Shown here piece by piece: positions 1-10,823 of a stretch of 64,000 nt of DNA; position 1 is the first letter of the stretch; each line of letters starts with the position of its first letter. Position numbers and translations under genes: made by a program. Source of the DNA: Anthoceros angustus (lineage: Eukaryota > Streptophyta > Anthocerotopsida > Anthocerotales > Anthocerotaceae). The notes beneath the pieces are model-generated. The model searched no databases and was not told where the DNA came from. It saw only the letters and a list, made by a program, of their open reading frames with translations. The stretch spans positions 141,810 through 205,809 of the forward strand of contig MU008204.1 in NCBI GenBank assembly GCA_010909165.1, given 5' to 3'.

Positions 1-571
1 ACACTTGGAATACATGTCAACCAGCGAGTTCCCAACAAATTCATCAGGCTCAACTTTGCTTCCCAACACATCAGCGTGAACCTCCTTTCCAGATACCAAA
101 TCTGATGCACTGGCACATGCTTTCAAAACTGCAACAAAAATGTGGTTGTTCGGTTGCACCGTCGTTTGCCGCATCTGTCGGTAGAGCTCAAGAGCCTGCA
201 TAGGCTGCCCATGTTCGGCATGTCCCAAGATAATGAAAAACCAAGAAAACGCGTTCGGTGCAGCTAGTGTTGTGAACACATGTGTTGCATCCTCCAACTG
301 CCCATGAGAGGCATACATGCGGATGATGTGGCTGGCCAAGAACGTGTTCAACTCATGGCCACTTCTCTGAGCAATATCATGAACTCGCCTACCAAGCACC
401 AAATCTTTTTTTTTAATGCACCCCTTGAGAAGACGGTAGAGAGGAGGCACCCCCACGGCCGATCCTTGACGGAGCAAGAGCTCCGAGGCTTCAACTGCCT
501 CACCAAGGTGTCCATCATCACATAGTTTGCCTAAGGTGCGAGGGTTGAACCAGCTCTTACTCCTCGATACC
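1..571 (-). CDS. PPR protein, PLS class (partial, runs off window start)
   Basis: The minus strand is open from about 571 to the window edge and encodes PPR repeats: landmark strings include DLVLGRRVHDIAQRSGHE, HIIRMYASHGQLEDATHVF and SLVDMYSKC. It aligns throughout with the N-terminal repeats of the PPR protein at 27335-30049 (DLVLGRRVHAFATKRGFE, HILRMYASHGRLQDAMDVF), so the two are paralogues. PPR proteins bind single-stranded organellar RNA and act in editing, splicing or stability. No in-frame ATG precedes the open stretch. A splice acceptor (CTTTGCAG, 572-579) lies at its 5' end and an in-frame stop just upstream, so the start codon is probably in an unplaced upstream exon. The remaining repeats and C-terminus lie outside the window. 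Alternative: a 5'-truncated pseudogene. Confidence 0.8.
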
Positions 572-622
572 CTGCAAAGTCGAAGACCCTGTCAAACCCA
601 GCTCACAGGCAACACAAGAAGG

Positions 623-1394
623 CTACAATATCTCACAGTGACTGGCTGAATAGGTTCCCAACCTCTCAGAATCTCTACCAGCTCGACGCCTGAATTCAGG
701 CTGGTAGGATGCCCTACAGGCATCAGCCGTTTCCACTGGCTGTAGCTTCCCCTGAATCCATGAGTCATGCGAATCAACCCACAACGCATCTTTTGATGTG
801 CTGTGCACACAGTCCGGATAAGTTGGGCTCCTCTGCAATGCTACAAACGTCAATTTCTGAACAGTCTTCAAAGGCTGAAACAGGCTTCAGAACATGAAAA
901 TAGCAGAGAGGGACCACCTTGTTCCACCCGCTGTCCCTCCAGTCAGAAGGATTAGCTACAAACGTTTCCCACAACTCCCTTGCTCTCGGCTCCACTGCAA
1001 GGGAGCTGAACAGAGACACCTGACAGCCCCTCAGCTGCAACTCCAGAATAAGGGTACTGATGCAAACTCTGATACCAGGCCTGCAATATTGGGGATAGCA
1101 ACCTCAGGTTCTCCGCATCACGGAAGCCCCGAACGAGAGACTGAAGTGGTGTTGCATTACCTCATCAGACCTGTTGTGCCACCTCTGCCAGAACTCGTTT
1201 CTCCACAAAGGCTCCCGTACAAGTGGGTCCACTGCAAGCAACCTGGAACATGAGAACGAACGGACTTCTTCCCATCACCTACCCGACGTGATCAAAACAC
1301 CAAGCGGGCACTCACCGCTTTTCGGCAGGCTCGACAGCACTCCTGTCTTCATTTCATTCTGCGGAATTGAGTCGCCTCGACCCACAAAAGACAT
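623..1394 (-). CDS. OSB-like PDF-motif protein (probable, exon model incomplete)
   Basis: Two minus-strand exons are well supported: 918-994 and 623-832, joined by a GT-AG intron of 85 nt. The join reads ELWETFVANPSDWRDSGWNK then RSPTYPDCVHSTSKDALWVD, with SWIQGKL following. This matches the PDF motif of plant organellar single-stranded-DNA-binding (OSB) proteins (NP..WWD..NK..P.YPDFKH...ALW). A second exon of the same type (1161-1231, starting DPLVREPLWRNEFW) and a possible first exon (1316-1394, ATG at 1394) have compatible phases. The exon linking 1161-1231 to 918-994 is unresolved: the best candidate (1020-1080) leaves only a 25-nt gap. No OB-fold is visible, so this is a short PDF-only version or a fragment. 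It starts about 85 bp from TAF13 on the opposite strand. Confidence 0.5.
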
Positions 1395-1478
1395 ACATAT
1401 TTTCTTAGTTGCAGACGCGAAGCCGAGGCCCTCCGGAAGCCCTTGGGAGCGGGCCGGAACAACAGTCCGGCACCCAAC

Positions 1479-1838
1479 ATGGCTGCGGCGCCGGGGCCTA
1501 GCAGGACGGCGGAGCCATCGCTCAAACGGAAGCGCGGGCTCTTCGCCAAGGATCTTCGGCTCATGATGTACGGATACGGGGACGATCCGGATCCTATTTC
1601 CGAGAGCGTGCTCCTGGTGGAGGACATTGTGGTGGAGTACATCACCGACATGATGCACAAGGCGCAGGACGTGGCTGCTCGCAGAGGGAAGCTGACCACC
1701 GAGGACATCATGTTCATGGTGCGCAAGGATGCCCGCAAGTTTTCCCGGGTGAAGGAGCTGCTGGCCATGAACGAGGAGCTGAAGCGTGCCAGGAAGGCGT
1801 TTGAGGTGGATGAAGAGAAGATGGCGTATGAGGACTGA
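1479..1838 (+). CDS. TAF13: Transcription initiation factor TFIID subunit 13
   Basis: Single-exon ORF of 119 aa. TAF13 is the small histone-fold subunit of TFIID that pairs with TAF11 at RNA polymerase II promoters. Hallmarks: FAKDLRLMMYGYGDDPDP near residue 27, ESVLLVEDIVVEYITDMMHK in the histone fold, RGKLTTEDIMFMVRKD, and the conserved tail ELLAMNEELKRARKAFEVDE. The length matches plant homologues (about 120-130 aa). The ATG at 1479 was chosen because the frame upstream offers only a TTG and the start gives the usual short basic leader (MAAAPGPSRTAEPSLKRKR). It is divergently arranged with the OSB-like gene and probably shares a compact bidirectional promoter. Confidence 0.95.
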   Translation: MAAAPGPSRTAEPSLKRKRGLFAKDLRLMMYGYGDDPDPISESVLLVEDIVVEYITDMMHKAQDVAARRGKLTTEDIMFMVRKDARKFSRVKELLAMNEELKRARKAFEVDEEKMAYED

Positions 1839-3231
1839 GACAGCACCCTGCAAGACCCACCTTGCCTTGCACCTGGATGAGGTGATACCCCAAGGTGCCG
1901 CTTTCCTTCCTCCATACCATCTTCCAGCTCCGTTAGCTATGCCGAAAGACAGGTAACAGCGACGGCTACCTTACTGCCACCATTTACATCTTTTCTCCGA
2001 TGCTGTCTTAGGAGAGCCTTAAGCCATCCTGAAAAAGCGTTCTTCGATGTTGGAATTGGAGGTCGAGAATGAACTGCCCAGGAGTAGATCCAACGAGCCC
2101 TTCTGTGGACAGGTGCCATGTATGTGTAACACTAGTGCAACCTTCGAGGCTCACATTTTAGAGGAAAAGGTTCTCACTTCTTAGCTCCCACGACCTGACC
2201 AGAACCCTTGATCTGGAAGGGGAAAGGAAGGTTGCTAGGAAGAGGTACATACATTCCTAGTCTAGTTGGAAAGGGATCATAATTAGCCAATGTGTAACTT
2301 TGACTGAAAGCATTGCAGTCTGAACATCTCACATTCCCCTTTGCTTGCCCCAGGTAGTCTCCATCAGGCAGCGACCTTTGGCATGCACGAAGTTCTCAAA
2401 GTGTCTACCGAGTCATTGTGTTCTCCACTAGCAGCCAATTAGCAAGCAGAGTCACAGTAACAGACCAGCTAACATAAATTCTGTTTTGAATATATTCACC
2501 TCCTGGTCCGACCAAATCGTCCCCGTCCATCCAAATCGTGTCTCGTGGCGGGACGAGGGGGGTCCGTTGGGCAGCTGAAGTCAGGTTGAACGGTTAGGAG
2601 GGAAATTTTGAGCGGTCTTGCAGTTTCGCATGCAGTTCTACATACTGTATGTACATATCTATAATCTGCGATGCTCCCAGCTTCCAGCTCCTGCCGCCTG
2701 ACTGCTGGGTGGTGGGTGGTGGGTGCTGTGTGCAGAGGCTGTCATCCATCAGCCCATCAATGTGTAAATTCGTGCGAGCTGTCAGGCGTCACGGTTTTTC
2801 TCTTGTTGCTCGCGTGAGTATGTGAGCCTCCAGTCCCAATCTCACCAGTCCTGCTCCTGCTCCTCATGTTTGTGCAAGCCCGTGTGGGACCTGTCCTGTT
2901 TTAATTCAGGCCGCCAGGCCTGCCCGCACCGGACGTCTGGCAGGGTGCTGCTGGCTTCTTCCCGCTCTCCCGTGCTTGCTTTTTGCTTCATCTCATTTCG
3001 CCGCTCGCTTGCGGGAGCAAGACCCGTGTTTGTTCTTTCCTTGATCTCATTTCTCCTCTCGCTCCGTCTTTGTTCTTTGCTTCATCTCATTTCTCCTCTC
3101 GCTTGCAGAAAGGACGATATCCTGTCGATCCTTGCATGCGCAAGAGCTTGCAAAAAGGACGATATCTTGTCGATCCTTGCATGCGCAAGAGGGCTAGGCG
3201 GGAAATTTATTCCCGTCCGTACGGAAATGTG
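1839..3231. other. Intergenic region, putative promoter and 5'UTR of the PHD/MBD gene
   Basis: No convincing coding region. The 3' flank of TAF13 is followed by a GT-rich stretch near 2700-2735 (repeated GGTGGTGGGT). From about 2985 there are three imperfect copies of a CT-rich motif (TTCATCTCATTTC followed by CTCGCT) and a 45-bp direct repeat. The stretch from about 2985 is open in frame with the downstream gene but lacks an ATG and is low complexity, so I treat it as 5'UTR. Confidence 0.5.
3112..3191. repeat. 45-bp tandem repeat in putative 5'UTR
   Basis: Two near-identical copies (3112-3156 and 3157-3191) both contain GGACGATATC and GTCGATCCTTGCATGCGCAA. They lie 40-120 bp upstream of the ATG of the PHD/MBD gene. 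Each copy contains a GCATGC palindrome. Confidence 0.85.
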
Positions 3232-6200
3232 ATGATGGAGGCTAACTGCCTGCCCAGGACTCTGATGAGCTCGAGCTCAGGACTCGTCAGAGTCACGTCG
3301 GGGCCAGGTCCTGGTTGTGCAGCAGCAGCTGACGTCGGGGTCAGCTTTCGCTTCAGCGAAGGTGCCAGAAGGCCTTCTGGCGCCGGCTTGATGGCGATGT
3401 CGAGCAACCGAGCAGCGGCTGGAAACAGATTCCTCGGGGAAGCTCGGCTGCATTCTTGGGGCATGCCACCGGTGGTGAGGCACATGCTGTGGCCGCTCGG
3501 GCGGGTGAAGCAGGAGGAGGAGGTTGGGGACCTGGAGCTGGGGAGGACGCGCATGGAGGCTGCGATGCCGGGGGACGAGCAGGCGGTTGGGAATTCTGAA
3601 CCTCCTTCTTCACAGGAGAAGCGGGGTGAGGATTGCGGGGGGCAGAGGCAGCCGGCGAAGGAGTTCAGGCTGCACCATCACCCGGTCGCCACGGTGCCGG
3701 CATATGGGGAGCTCGCAGGTGGGAAAGGAGGGAGCTGGACTGTGGACGAAGGCGAGGGGGAGCTGAAGCTGGGATTGGACGGTGCCGGGCTGGGCCTGCC
3801 CAAGGTGGCAAGGGGGGATCAGGATGAGCCTGTTTACGATCTGCGGGTAGCGCAAGCTGGGCTTGGGGATGTGGGCTTTGGGGGAAATCCGGAGAGGCCG
3901 CAGGAGGCGGTTGGATTGCTGCTGCCAGATGCGATCGGGGACCTGAAGAAGCCTGCTGTGGAAGCAGAGAGGAAAGAGGGAGAGGTGGGTTGCAGTGCAG
4001 CCCAGCAGCCGAAGCGATCGCGATCGGGGATTGGGATGGCGACTCAAGAGGGGTCCCAACTTCACGTGTCCCATTCCCGGGAGCCTGCTGTGACAACGGT
4101 GGAAGAACGAATTCAAGATTGGCTGGGTCGCTGCAGCGTAGCGCGAGAGGAGAGATCCCGGTTTTCACACACGGCAATTGATGGAAGGGGTCTGCATGCT
4201 TGCTATGGAGGTCAAGGTGAGTTTGAATTGGTGCTCCGGAGGAGGGCGGTTGGAGAAGGGAATGGTTCGGTGTCTGGCTTGAGCGGAAATTCTTCTGGGA
4301 CTGGAAGCGTGCAGGGACCTGTGTTGCACGGCAGCCTGACGGTGGGTCCTCTGGAGGGATTATTGAAGGAATGTGACGATGTTAAGCAGTTGGAGAGAGA
4401 GGAGTCGGCCATGTTTGCAGGTGCTGCAGCGGAACCAGGAGAAGAGAAGGTTGTGCAACAGAAGTCTGTGCATGCTGGTGGTACCGGGCAAAAGGCGGGG
4501 GGTGTGGTTCCAAGGGATGCCACAAATTCTGGGGAGAAGTGTTGCTCTCGGCGTGCTGATAAAGACGTGCCGTGTCTGGTCACAGTGGAGAGAATTGTGG
4601 AAGTCCAAGGTGAAGGAGACAAATGGATTCCGCTGCAAACATTTACACGGGAATATGTGACATCTAGCAATGGAGGCTCACAGGGAGAGATCAACAGTGA
4701 GAGTATCCTTGGCTATTTCCCACTAATCACACATATTCCACTTCAAAAGCAAGGTCGGGCCACCAATGTTCCACATGACAAGCAAGGTCGGGAAAAATTA
4801 GATCCGGTTCCTGGACCTATTCTTCCAAGGAAAGATGGAGTCCAGTATGTTGGAAGGCCTGTGACTGCAGCGGAGGTTGCCGATCCCAACTTTTCTCCTG
4901 CTGCACTTAAACTCGTGCTATCTGTAGCACCTCCCGCAGATGCACCGGGATCCGCTGCGACTTTTCCTGGCCAAACAGGTGTGCCGACTTTAGGAATCCA
5001 ACAACATCTGTGCACCTTGTGTCGCAATCCAGAGAAAGAAGATAGCTTGTTGTGCGATAAGTGTCACAACAGTTTTCACGTGGATTGTCTGGGGATGGAC
5101 CTCAAGACAGCTGCCCTTCAGGAAGAATGGTTGTGTCCCTCCTGCAAGATTGATGGAGGTACTTGGAGTTGGCAACTTAGAAAGGTTGCGGTAGGTGCAC
5201 CCGCATATGAGGCCCGGCGGCAAAGGCTCCGAAATGCTTCTAGACAGACAGGGCATGCTGGCGCCTCCATTCAGGATGATGAGAGACTCAGGAGGCAAGC
5301 CATACTCTTTCTCCTTCACTCACAATGTCAAGCTTCCGATTCTTGGCGATCGTTGTCTAACGGATACTCCTAACTTTCCTGCTTTGCAGATTCGAGGCTT
5401 CGGAGCAACCGAGCACTGGAACCCATGGCCCTACCATGAATCTCAGACTCCGGAAGGCTACCAACACAACGGACCAGCTTCCTTACAACAGTGTTGTACA
5501 GGGACGTGGGCAGTCCCCAGCCGAAGATTCCTTCAGATTAGAAGAGCCCTACTCCAGAAACAAGTTTGCACCACGATTTTCAGCGGAAACTGTCCGGAAG
5601 TACGAAGCTCAAGCCATGGAGAAACTGCGGATCTACATTGAAGACAAGGGCGGAGAGCTACCGGAAGGATGGGTCGGCCGGTGCATGATGGTGAAGCACA
5701 GGACGGCACTGCAAGCGTATTACGTGTCCCCGAGAGGGAGGAGATTCCAGTCGAAAGTGCAGGTGGCAGAGTATATGGGGCTGGTGACATTCAAGGCCAA
5801 GCAGGCAGATTATTCCACAGAGCTACTACAACCAGAGCAGCGAGAGATGAAAATTGAAGCAGACGCAGTGGAAAACTTGCGACATTTCATTGCTTCTAAG
5901 AACGGCAATCTTGGACCAGGTTGGACAGCACAAGTCGTTCCCAAGAAACACATATATGGCAGGATGCACATCTGCTATGTGTCTCCGGACAAACTTTACT
6001 TCAGAACGAAGATGAAGGTGGCACAGTACCTGGGTCTGCTGGATGAAGCACGCAATGACTTAGATTTCACAGAACCAGACCAGGCAGCTCCTGAATGGGC
6101 TCCCCATCAGCAGGTCGCAAGCACTGACATCTCAGAACACCAGGAACACCGGGAACAGCGTCTTTGCAGCGAAGGCATGAGAACCAATGAGCGGAAAGGG

Positions 6201-9101
6201 ATGTTGGGAGATCCAGATTTTCCTGGAGAAATTTCTGCATATCAAGCTATGAACGAATTGCAACCGAATCTGGATGTCTCGGTAGGACGTGAAGTGGCTG
6301 GGAGTAGTGTCGATGTGCCACATGTTCGTACCTCCAGTCAATACCAGTGGTTCAACATTGTTCCTTCTGTTGAGATTATCGGTTGCCAAGAATTGCCATC
6401 AGCAGTGACAGTGAGTGTGCAAACTGAGGGCCATCAGGATACGTCTTTGAAGGACAAGGACGGCAGGCAGGAGCCTTTCATCCCGGGCTTCTCAATAGGA
6501 AATGGTGTCCCGTCCACTCCGCAGATTCCGAGCATCATCTCATCGGCCCCAGAACGCTGTGGTGAAGCAGAGATCCGCAGGAGGGTGGATGTCAGCCTAC
6601 TGAGGTGGGTATCTCACCTTGCACGCATCTGACTTCGCATGCTATCTCAATTGACAGCAAGTGGCCCGTTGGCAGGTGCACCAATGACTATCATGCTGTC
6701 AAAGACAATGGTGCCCCTAAAAGCCAGGATGCAACATTGTCGCCCGGACACAAATCACAGAGAACGAGCGCTGCCGCTGGGCCCAACATTTCAAACAACA
6801 GGACTGACGGCAAACTCGCCTATCACAGGTACCTCTACCGTTCTTAAAATGGACGTACCAATCCGAACCTTTCGGTGGCATGCTGTTCTCAAGTTTTCTC
6901 AGATCAGATGTCCAACTAACTGTGACGGGCTTGCATTCGCAGCTCGGACGAAGTTGCTCCTGCCGGAAACAATGCTGCCCCAACAGGTGCAACTGCCAGC
7001 CCGAGAACACAACCTGAAAGACGGAACACACCAGTACCAGAAGCAGAAGATAACAACTCCACGGGCAGCAAACTGGTGGCATCAACGGTGGTGAAGTGAG
7101 TGAAAAGCACACTCCTAAACCTGGACATACTCCTAGCCCGAGCCCTACTTTGTCCTAAACATCCCGGCTGTTTTGCAGGAATCCGGCACAGAGGGCTGAA
7201 ACTGGAGAGTGCAGATATGTAAACGGCGAAAAAACCATCTTGCAGAGACTTCAAGCGGCCAAGAGGCAGGCTCTGTTGACGGATATGTTCAGGCCACTGA
7301 AGAGGTCCAAACTGACTGCTCCCCGCCCAGAGGAGCCGAGCGATGCTGTGGCAGAAAGCAACTCAGGTAGCAGGGTCGGAGGTGCGACAACGGTGGAGGT
7401 GGGTTCGACGAGCCATGGACGTGCTTGCTCCACATCGGTTCATCAGGAGGACCCTCAGGCAGCTGGCGGATGGGATATGGATCCCCACATGAAAGTGTGC
7501 TTCTGCACAAATCAAGTAACCTTCCCGGACCAGCCACAGGAGCCACGGCCAGCCACGCCAGCCAACCCAGATGAAGCAGGTCCAGCAGTGGAGTCTGGGA
7601 AGCGCAAGGGAAGGAGGAAGTCTGCCAAAGCTCAGGACTTGGAACAACCTGATGACACAGGCAAGGAAGCGGGTAAGAAGATTCCGACAACACGAAGCGG
7701 AGACCAAGCACCTGTGACAAGCGGCCAGGATGACGACACACCCAGAAAGAGGTTGAAAACTGCCACTCCAGAACCCGAACAGAAGGGCAGGAAGAGCAAG
7801 AACTCCAAACCTGCGGAGAAAGAGAGAGAGAAAGAGCTGGTGCCGAAACCAGTCAGACGAAGGGGACGGCCTCGCAAGGTGCCACTTCCAATTCCAGCAT
7901 TGCTGCCCGCTCAGGAACCACTGCAGCAGCAGAAGCCGAAGCCCACACCGGCAGCTGAGAAACCATCAGCCCTTCCACAGCCCACTGAGAGACGCAGAGG
8001 CCGCCCCAGAGGAGCGCACGCTGCCGAAAAAGCCCGCACCATCCCCAAGGCCCAGAAGCCCGCCCGCCGGCCGCTCCCAGATTCTCCCCAGGACAGCTGC
8101 GAGTACGTGGAGGTGGACGCGCCCTCCATCTTCACCTTCCCTGCCGCAGCCGTGAAGGGGGAGCCCATCAGCGACGCTGAAAATGCGTACGCAGCGAGGA
8201 GTAGGAGGGAGCGCGCTGACGCCGAGGATGCGTACGGGAGAAAAGCAAGGAGGGCGAGGATCGAATCCGAGGACGAAGCCGGGGCCGAGGCCGACGCGGA
8301 CGGCCTATGGGTCCGGGACATCGAGGATGTGGATGACAGCGACTACAGGGAGTGGGATGGCCGGGGCTTCCCGGAGCCCGAGTACGAGCTCGGATTGGCA
8401 GGGCCTGGCTACGGGGCTCGGCGCAGCAGTACTGGCCGCAACGAGATCAGAGCCGGCTACGGCGGAATCGGGAGCAGGAAGGATGTGGGTGCGGCTGGGC
8501 CTCATCGCAGGGCCCGGATTCGCAAGGACTACGACATCCACGACGGAGACGGGTGGGGGGAGTACGAGGAGGCGAGCGTGGCGGTAACAGGGTACCTGTC
8601 GGGGAGGAACAAGAAGAGGCTGAGGGTTCCTGAAAATGGAGGAAGCAGCGGGAGGAGACGGCAGGAGGAGGAGTCGGGAGAGGAAATCGGGAGCTGGGGG
8701 ACGGAGGATGAGAGCGAGGGGAATGGGGAGGGAGAGGAGCGGCAGAGGCGGAGGAGGAGGAAGTGGAGGTGGTTAGGAAGAGAGGCGGGGGTGAGGGGAC
8801 GGGGAGCCGGGGCCGAGGCCGGCCGCGGATGCCTGTCACGGAGCCGCACCAGCAGGCCATTTTGGCCAGGAAGAGGGACGAGGCCATGCACCAGCTGAAC
8901 GGATTCATTCTGGAACTCGGCGGCAAGTTGGAACGCGGGTGGAGGTCCAAGGCGACGCTGCGGGCGCGTAGGAAGCCTGGCTCCAAATCCATGGACATTC
9001 ACTTCGTGTCGCCGAACGGGCAGTTGTTTCGATCCAAGTTTGAAGTCGCGCGCCATCTAGGGCTTCTTCGGGACAGGGCTTTCCAGGGATATTCTCCGTG
9101 A
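3232..9101 (+). CDS. PHD finger, triple MBD-like domain, AT-hook protein
   Basis: Six-exon model, about 1819 aa: 3232-5294, 5390-6604, 6658-6828, 6943-7095, 7179-8790, 8856-9101; all junction phases agree. Residues ~593-638 form a C4HC3 PHD finger (CTLC, CDKC, FHVDC, CPSC), a module that usually reads histone H3 tails. Three MBD/TAM-like domains share a GW...YVSP...F(Q/R)(S/T)K..VA.(Y/H)(M/L)GL signature: ~764-822 (EGWVGR, YYVSPRGRRF), ~848-905 (PGWTAQ, CYVSPDKLYF) and ~1746-1808 (RGWRSK, HFVSPNGQLF). AT-hooks (RRRGRPRKVP, RRRGRPRGAH) lie near 1426 and 1471. Likely a nuclear methyl-DNA or chromatin reader. Intron 1 fits as a GC-AG intron (AG|GCAAGC). The last 65-nt intron is the least certain: without it the frame shifts in a purine-rich tract that would encode another AT-hook. 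The start is the first ATG pair at 3232/3235. Confidence 0.85.
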
Positions 9102-9535
9102 AGACGGCACCATGCATTGCATACTTTCTGGGTTCAGAGTTCAATCAAAGACAGCTTCATTTCTTGCTTGCTTCTCTTGTGCGTCACAACGCGTCACAAT
9201 GAGGTGAGCAGGAGAGGGGATAACGTGTGCGTCACAAAGAGGTGAGCAGCAGACGGGACGGGATGGGATGGATGTACTTCAAATCCTTGCAGGAAGAAGC
9301 AATCAGGGAACAAAGGGTTTTATCACAGCTACACTACGTGCCCCAGCTTCAGCTTTATTAAGCCATCCAATGGGGAAACAATGATATGCATAAATGGACC
9401 TCGGGCGCCCAGAGTTGCGAAAGGGTGGTCAATGAAAAATTGGGGTCTGAAACTAAGCTGGTATTCTCTTTGATTGCTGTACACATAGCCGCCACTAATC
9501 CGGGACAATTAGGTTGGGACCTAACACATGGCCCG
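9102..9535. other. Convergent 3' intergenic region
   Basis: The 3' flanks of the PHD/MBD gene (+) and eIF4G (-) meet here. It contains a short duplicated motif (GCGTCACAA followed by GAGGTGAGCAG) between 9180 and 9250. No coding region seen. Confidence 0.6.
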
Positions 9536-10823
9536 TCAGTCTTCACTTTCCTCTTCTTCTGCTGTAACCAGCCAGGACAACCATTTCCCTACCTCCCGGA
9601 TAGCCTGCTCAGAGGGGCAGACAGACAAGACTCGTCAACCCAAAGCTGCAGCAAGAGGCAGAGCAGGAGGTTGACGTCCACACATCCCTCCCAGCTCTTT
9701 CCCCTAATTGGAGGGAGGAGCGCATGGCAAGACCTAGATCAATCGGGATGGGCGGTTGCTTCCAACCAGCCCACATTAGGTTTCGCTAGCTAGCAATCAT
9801 TCATTACGGCAGAGTGATATCACGACTAATTGGAAAGCAACAAGAAGCATGACATGAACATCCCAAAAACTGAAGCCCCCCAAATCATGTGGAAAACCGA
9901 ACAGCAAAAGACAAGGTGGACACTAGACACGTACTTTGTCCCTTCCCGGTGTAGTGTCTTTAACATCATCTTGCCATTTAAAATACGCCCCTTCTGAAAT
10001 TACCTGCAAAAGTGCAAGCCAGTGGATTGTGATAAGTCTGTCAAATACAACGGCTTGTCCTCCGGAAATTAGCATCGCCAGAGAATGCAGAGAGAGGATG
10101 AGGGGCGACAGCATACTTCGTCCCGATAAAAGCTATCAAAAAGAAAAGACATCAGCCCTGGAGGGTGACCCAGCTCATTGGCATATAATTGTACTGCCAC
10201 AATATCTGCGCAGGCACAGAACTCGCGTTAGCATCTGGTCTGGGACTTCATGACTGCGGTGACAGAAGCAGAATGCGAAATTCACCACTCACATCGTCTT
10301 TGGTTGGCTTCTGCTGCTTTGCCTGAAGCAAACCTTTTAAGAAGCGGTGCATACTTCCGCAATTTTTGCTTCAAGAGTTTCTGCAGGTGCAGAGTACACA
10401 CGGGTTAATCTTGGCAACCTTGCCTGCGTACCTCTGCTCAAACGTTGCATTCAGAATGCGTGGATTAATCTGCTGCAACTTCTCTGCTATAAGGATCCGG
10501 AGGCTGAGAAATGAACAATGGGCCAAATACCTACATCATATTGAGAAGGCGCAGACGGGACACAATGTCTCAACACTTCTGTCATCATCGTTTGCAAAAA
10601 AGCGCCTTCGGATTGGAGTGCTTGGGGAACATCCTTCTGCAGCAAGCAAGGACATCCCAAGATCAAGTCTTCCACTCTGAGGAACCGTTGCAAAAAAACA
10701 TATTAACCCCCCCCCCAAGTCCACCCCCTTGCTACGAATCCCCACCTGAATCCAAGTCAAAATCTCAGACGGTGGCTCATCCCTTTGCAAAGCATCTTTG
10801 ACATGCCTCTCAATGACAATCAT
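9536..10823 (-). other. Exons encoding the W2 (HEAT-3) domain of eIF4G
   Basis: Seven small exons (78, 106, 65, 37, 89, 69 and 69 nt) follow the MA3 exons and encode ~170 aa. In order they correspond to human eIF4GI W2 elements: an acidic helix ending ILTWIQ, FLQTMMTEVLRHCV, a linker ending near KPTKDDVS, IVAVQLYANELGHPPGLM, FLFDSFYRDEV, ISEGAYFKWQDD, and the terminal AIREVGKWLSWLVTAEEE box just before the stop. All intron phases agree with the MA3 exon, arguing for one gene rather than a neighbouring eIF5-like gene. Acceptors for the 65- and 37-nt exons are the least certain. Confidence 0.82.

Noticed and set aside
1275-1915. Long minus-strand ORFs antisense to TAF13
   Set aside because: They mirror the TAF13 coding region, have no recognisable domain, and the plus frame is unmistakably TAF13.
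2983-3231. N-terminal extension of the PHD/MBD protein by 83 codons
   Set aside because: The frame is open but has no ATG and consists of CT-rich and 45-bp direct repeats; the ATG pair at 3232/3235 is a better start.
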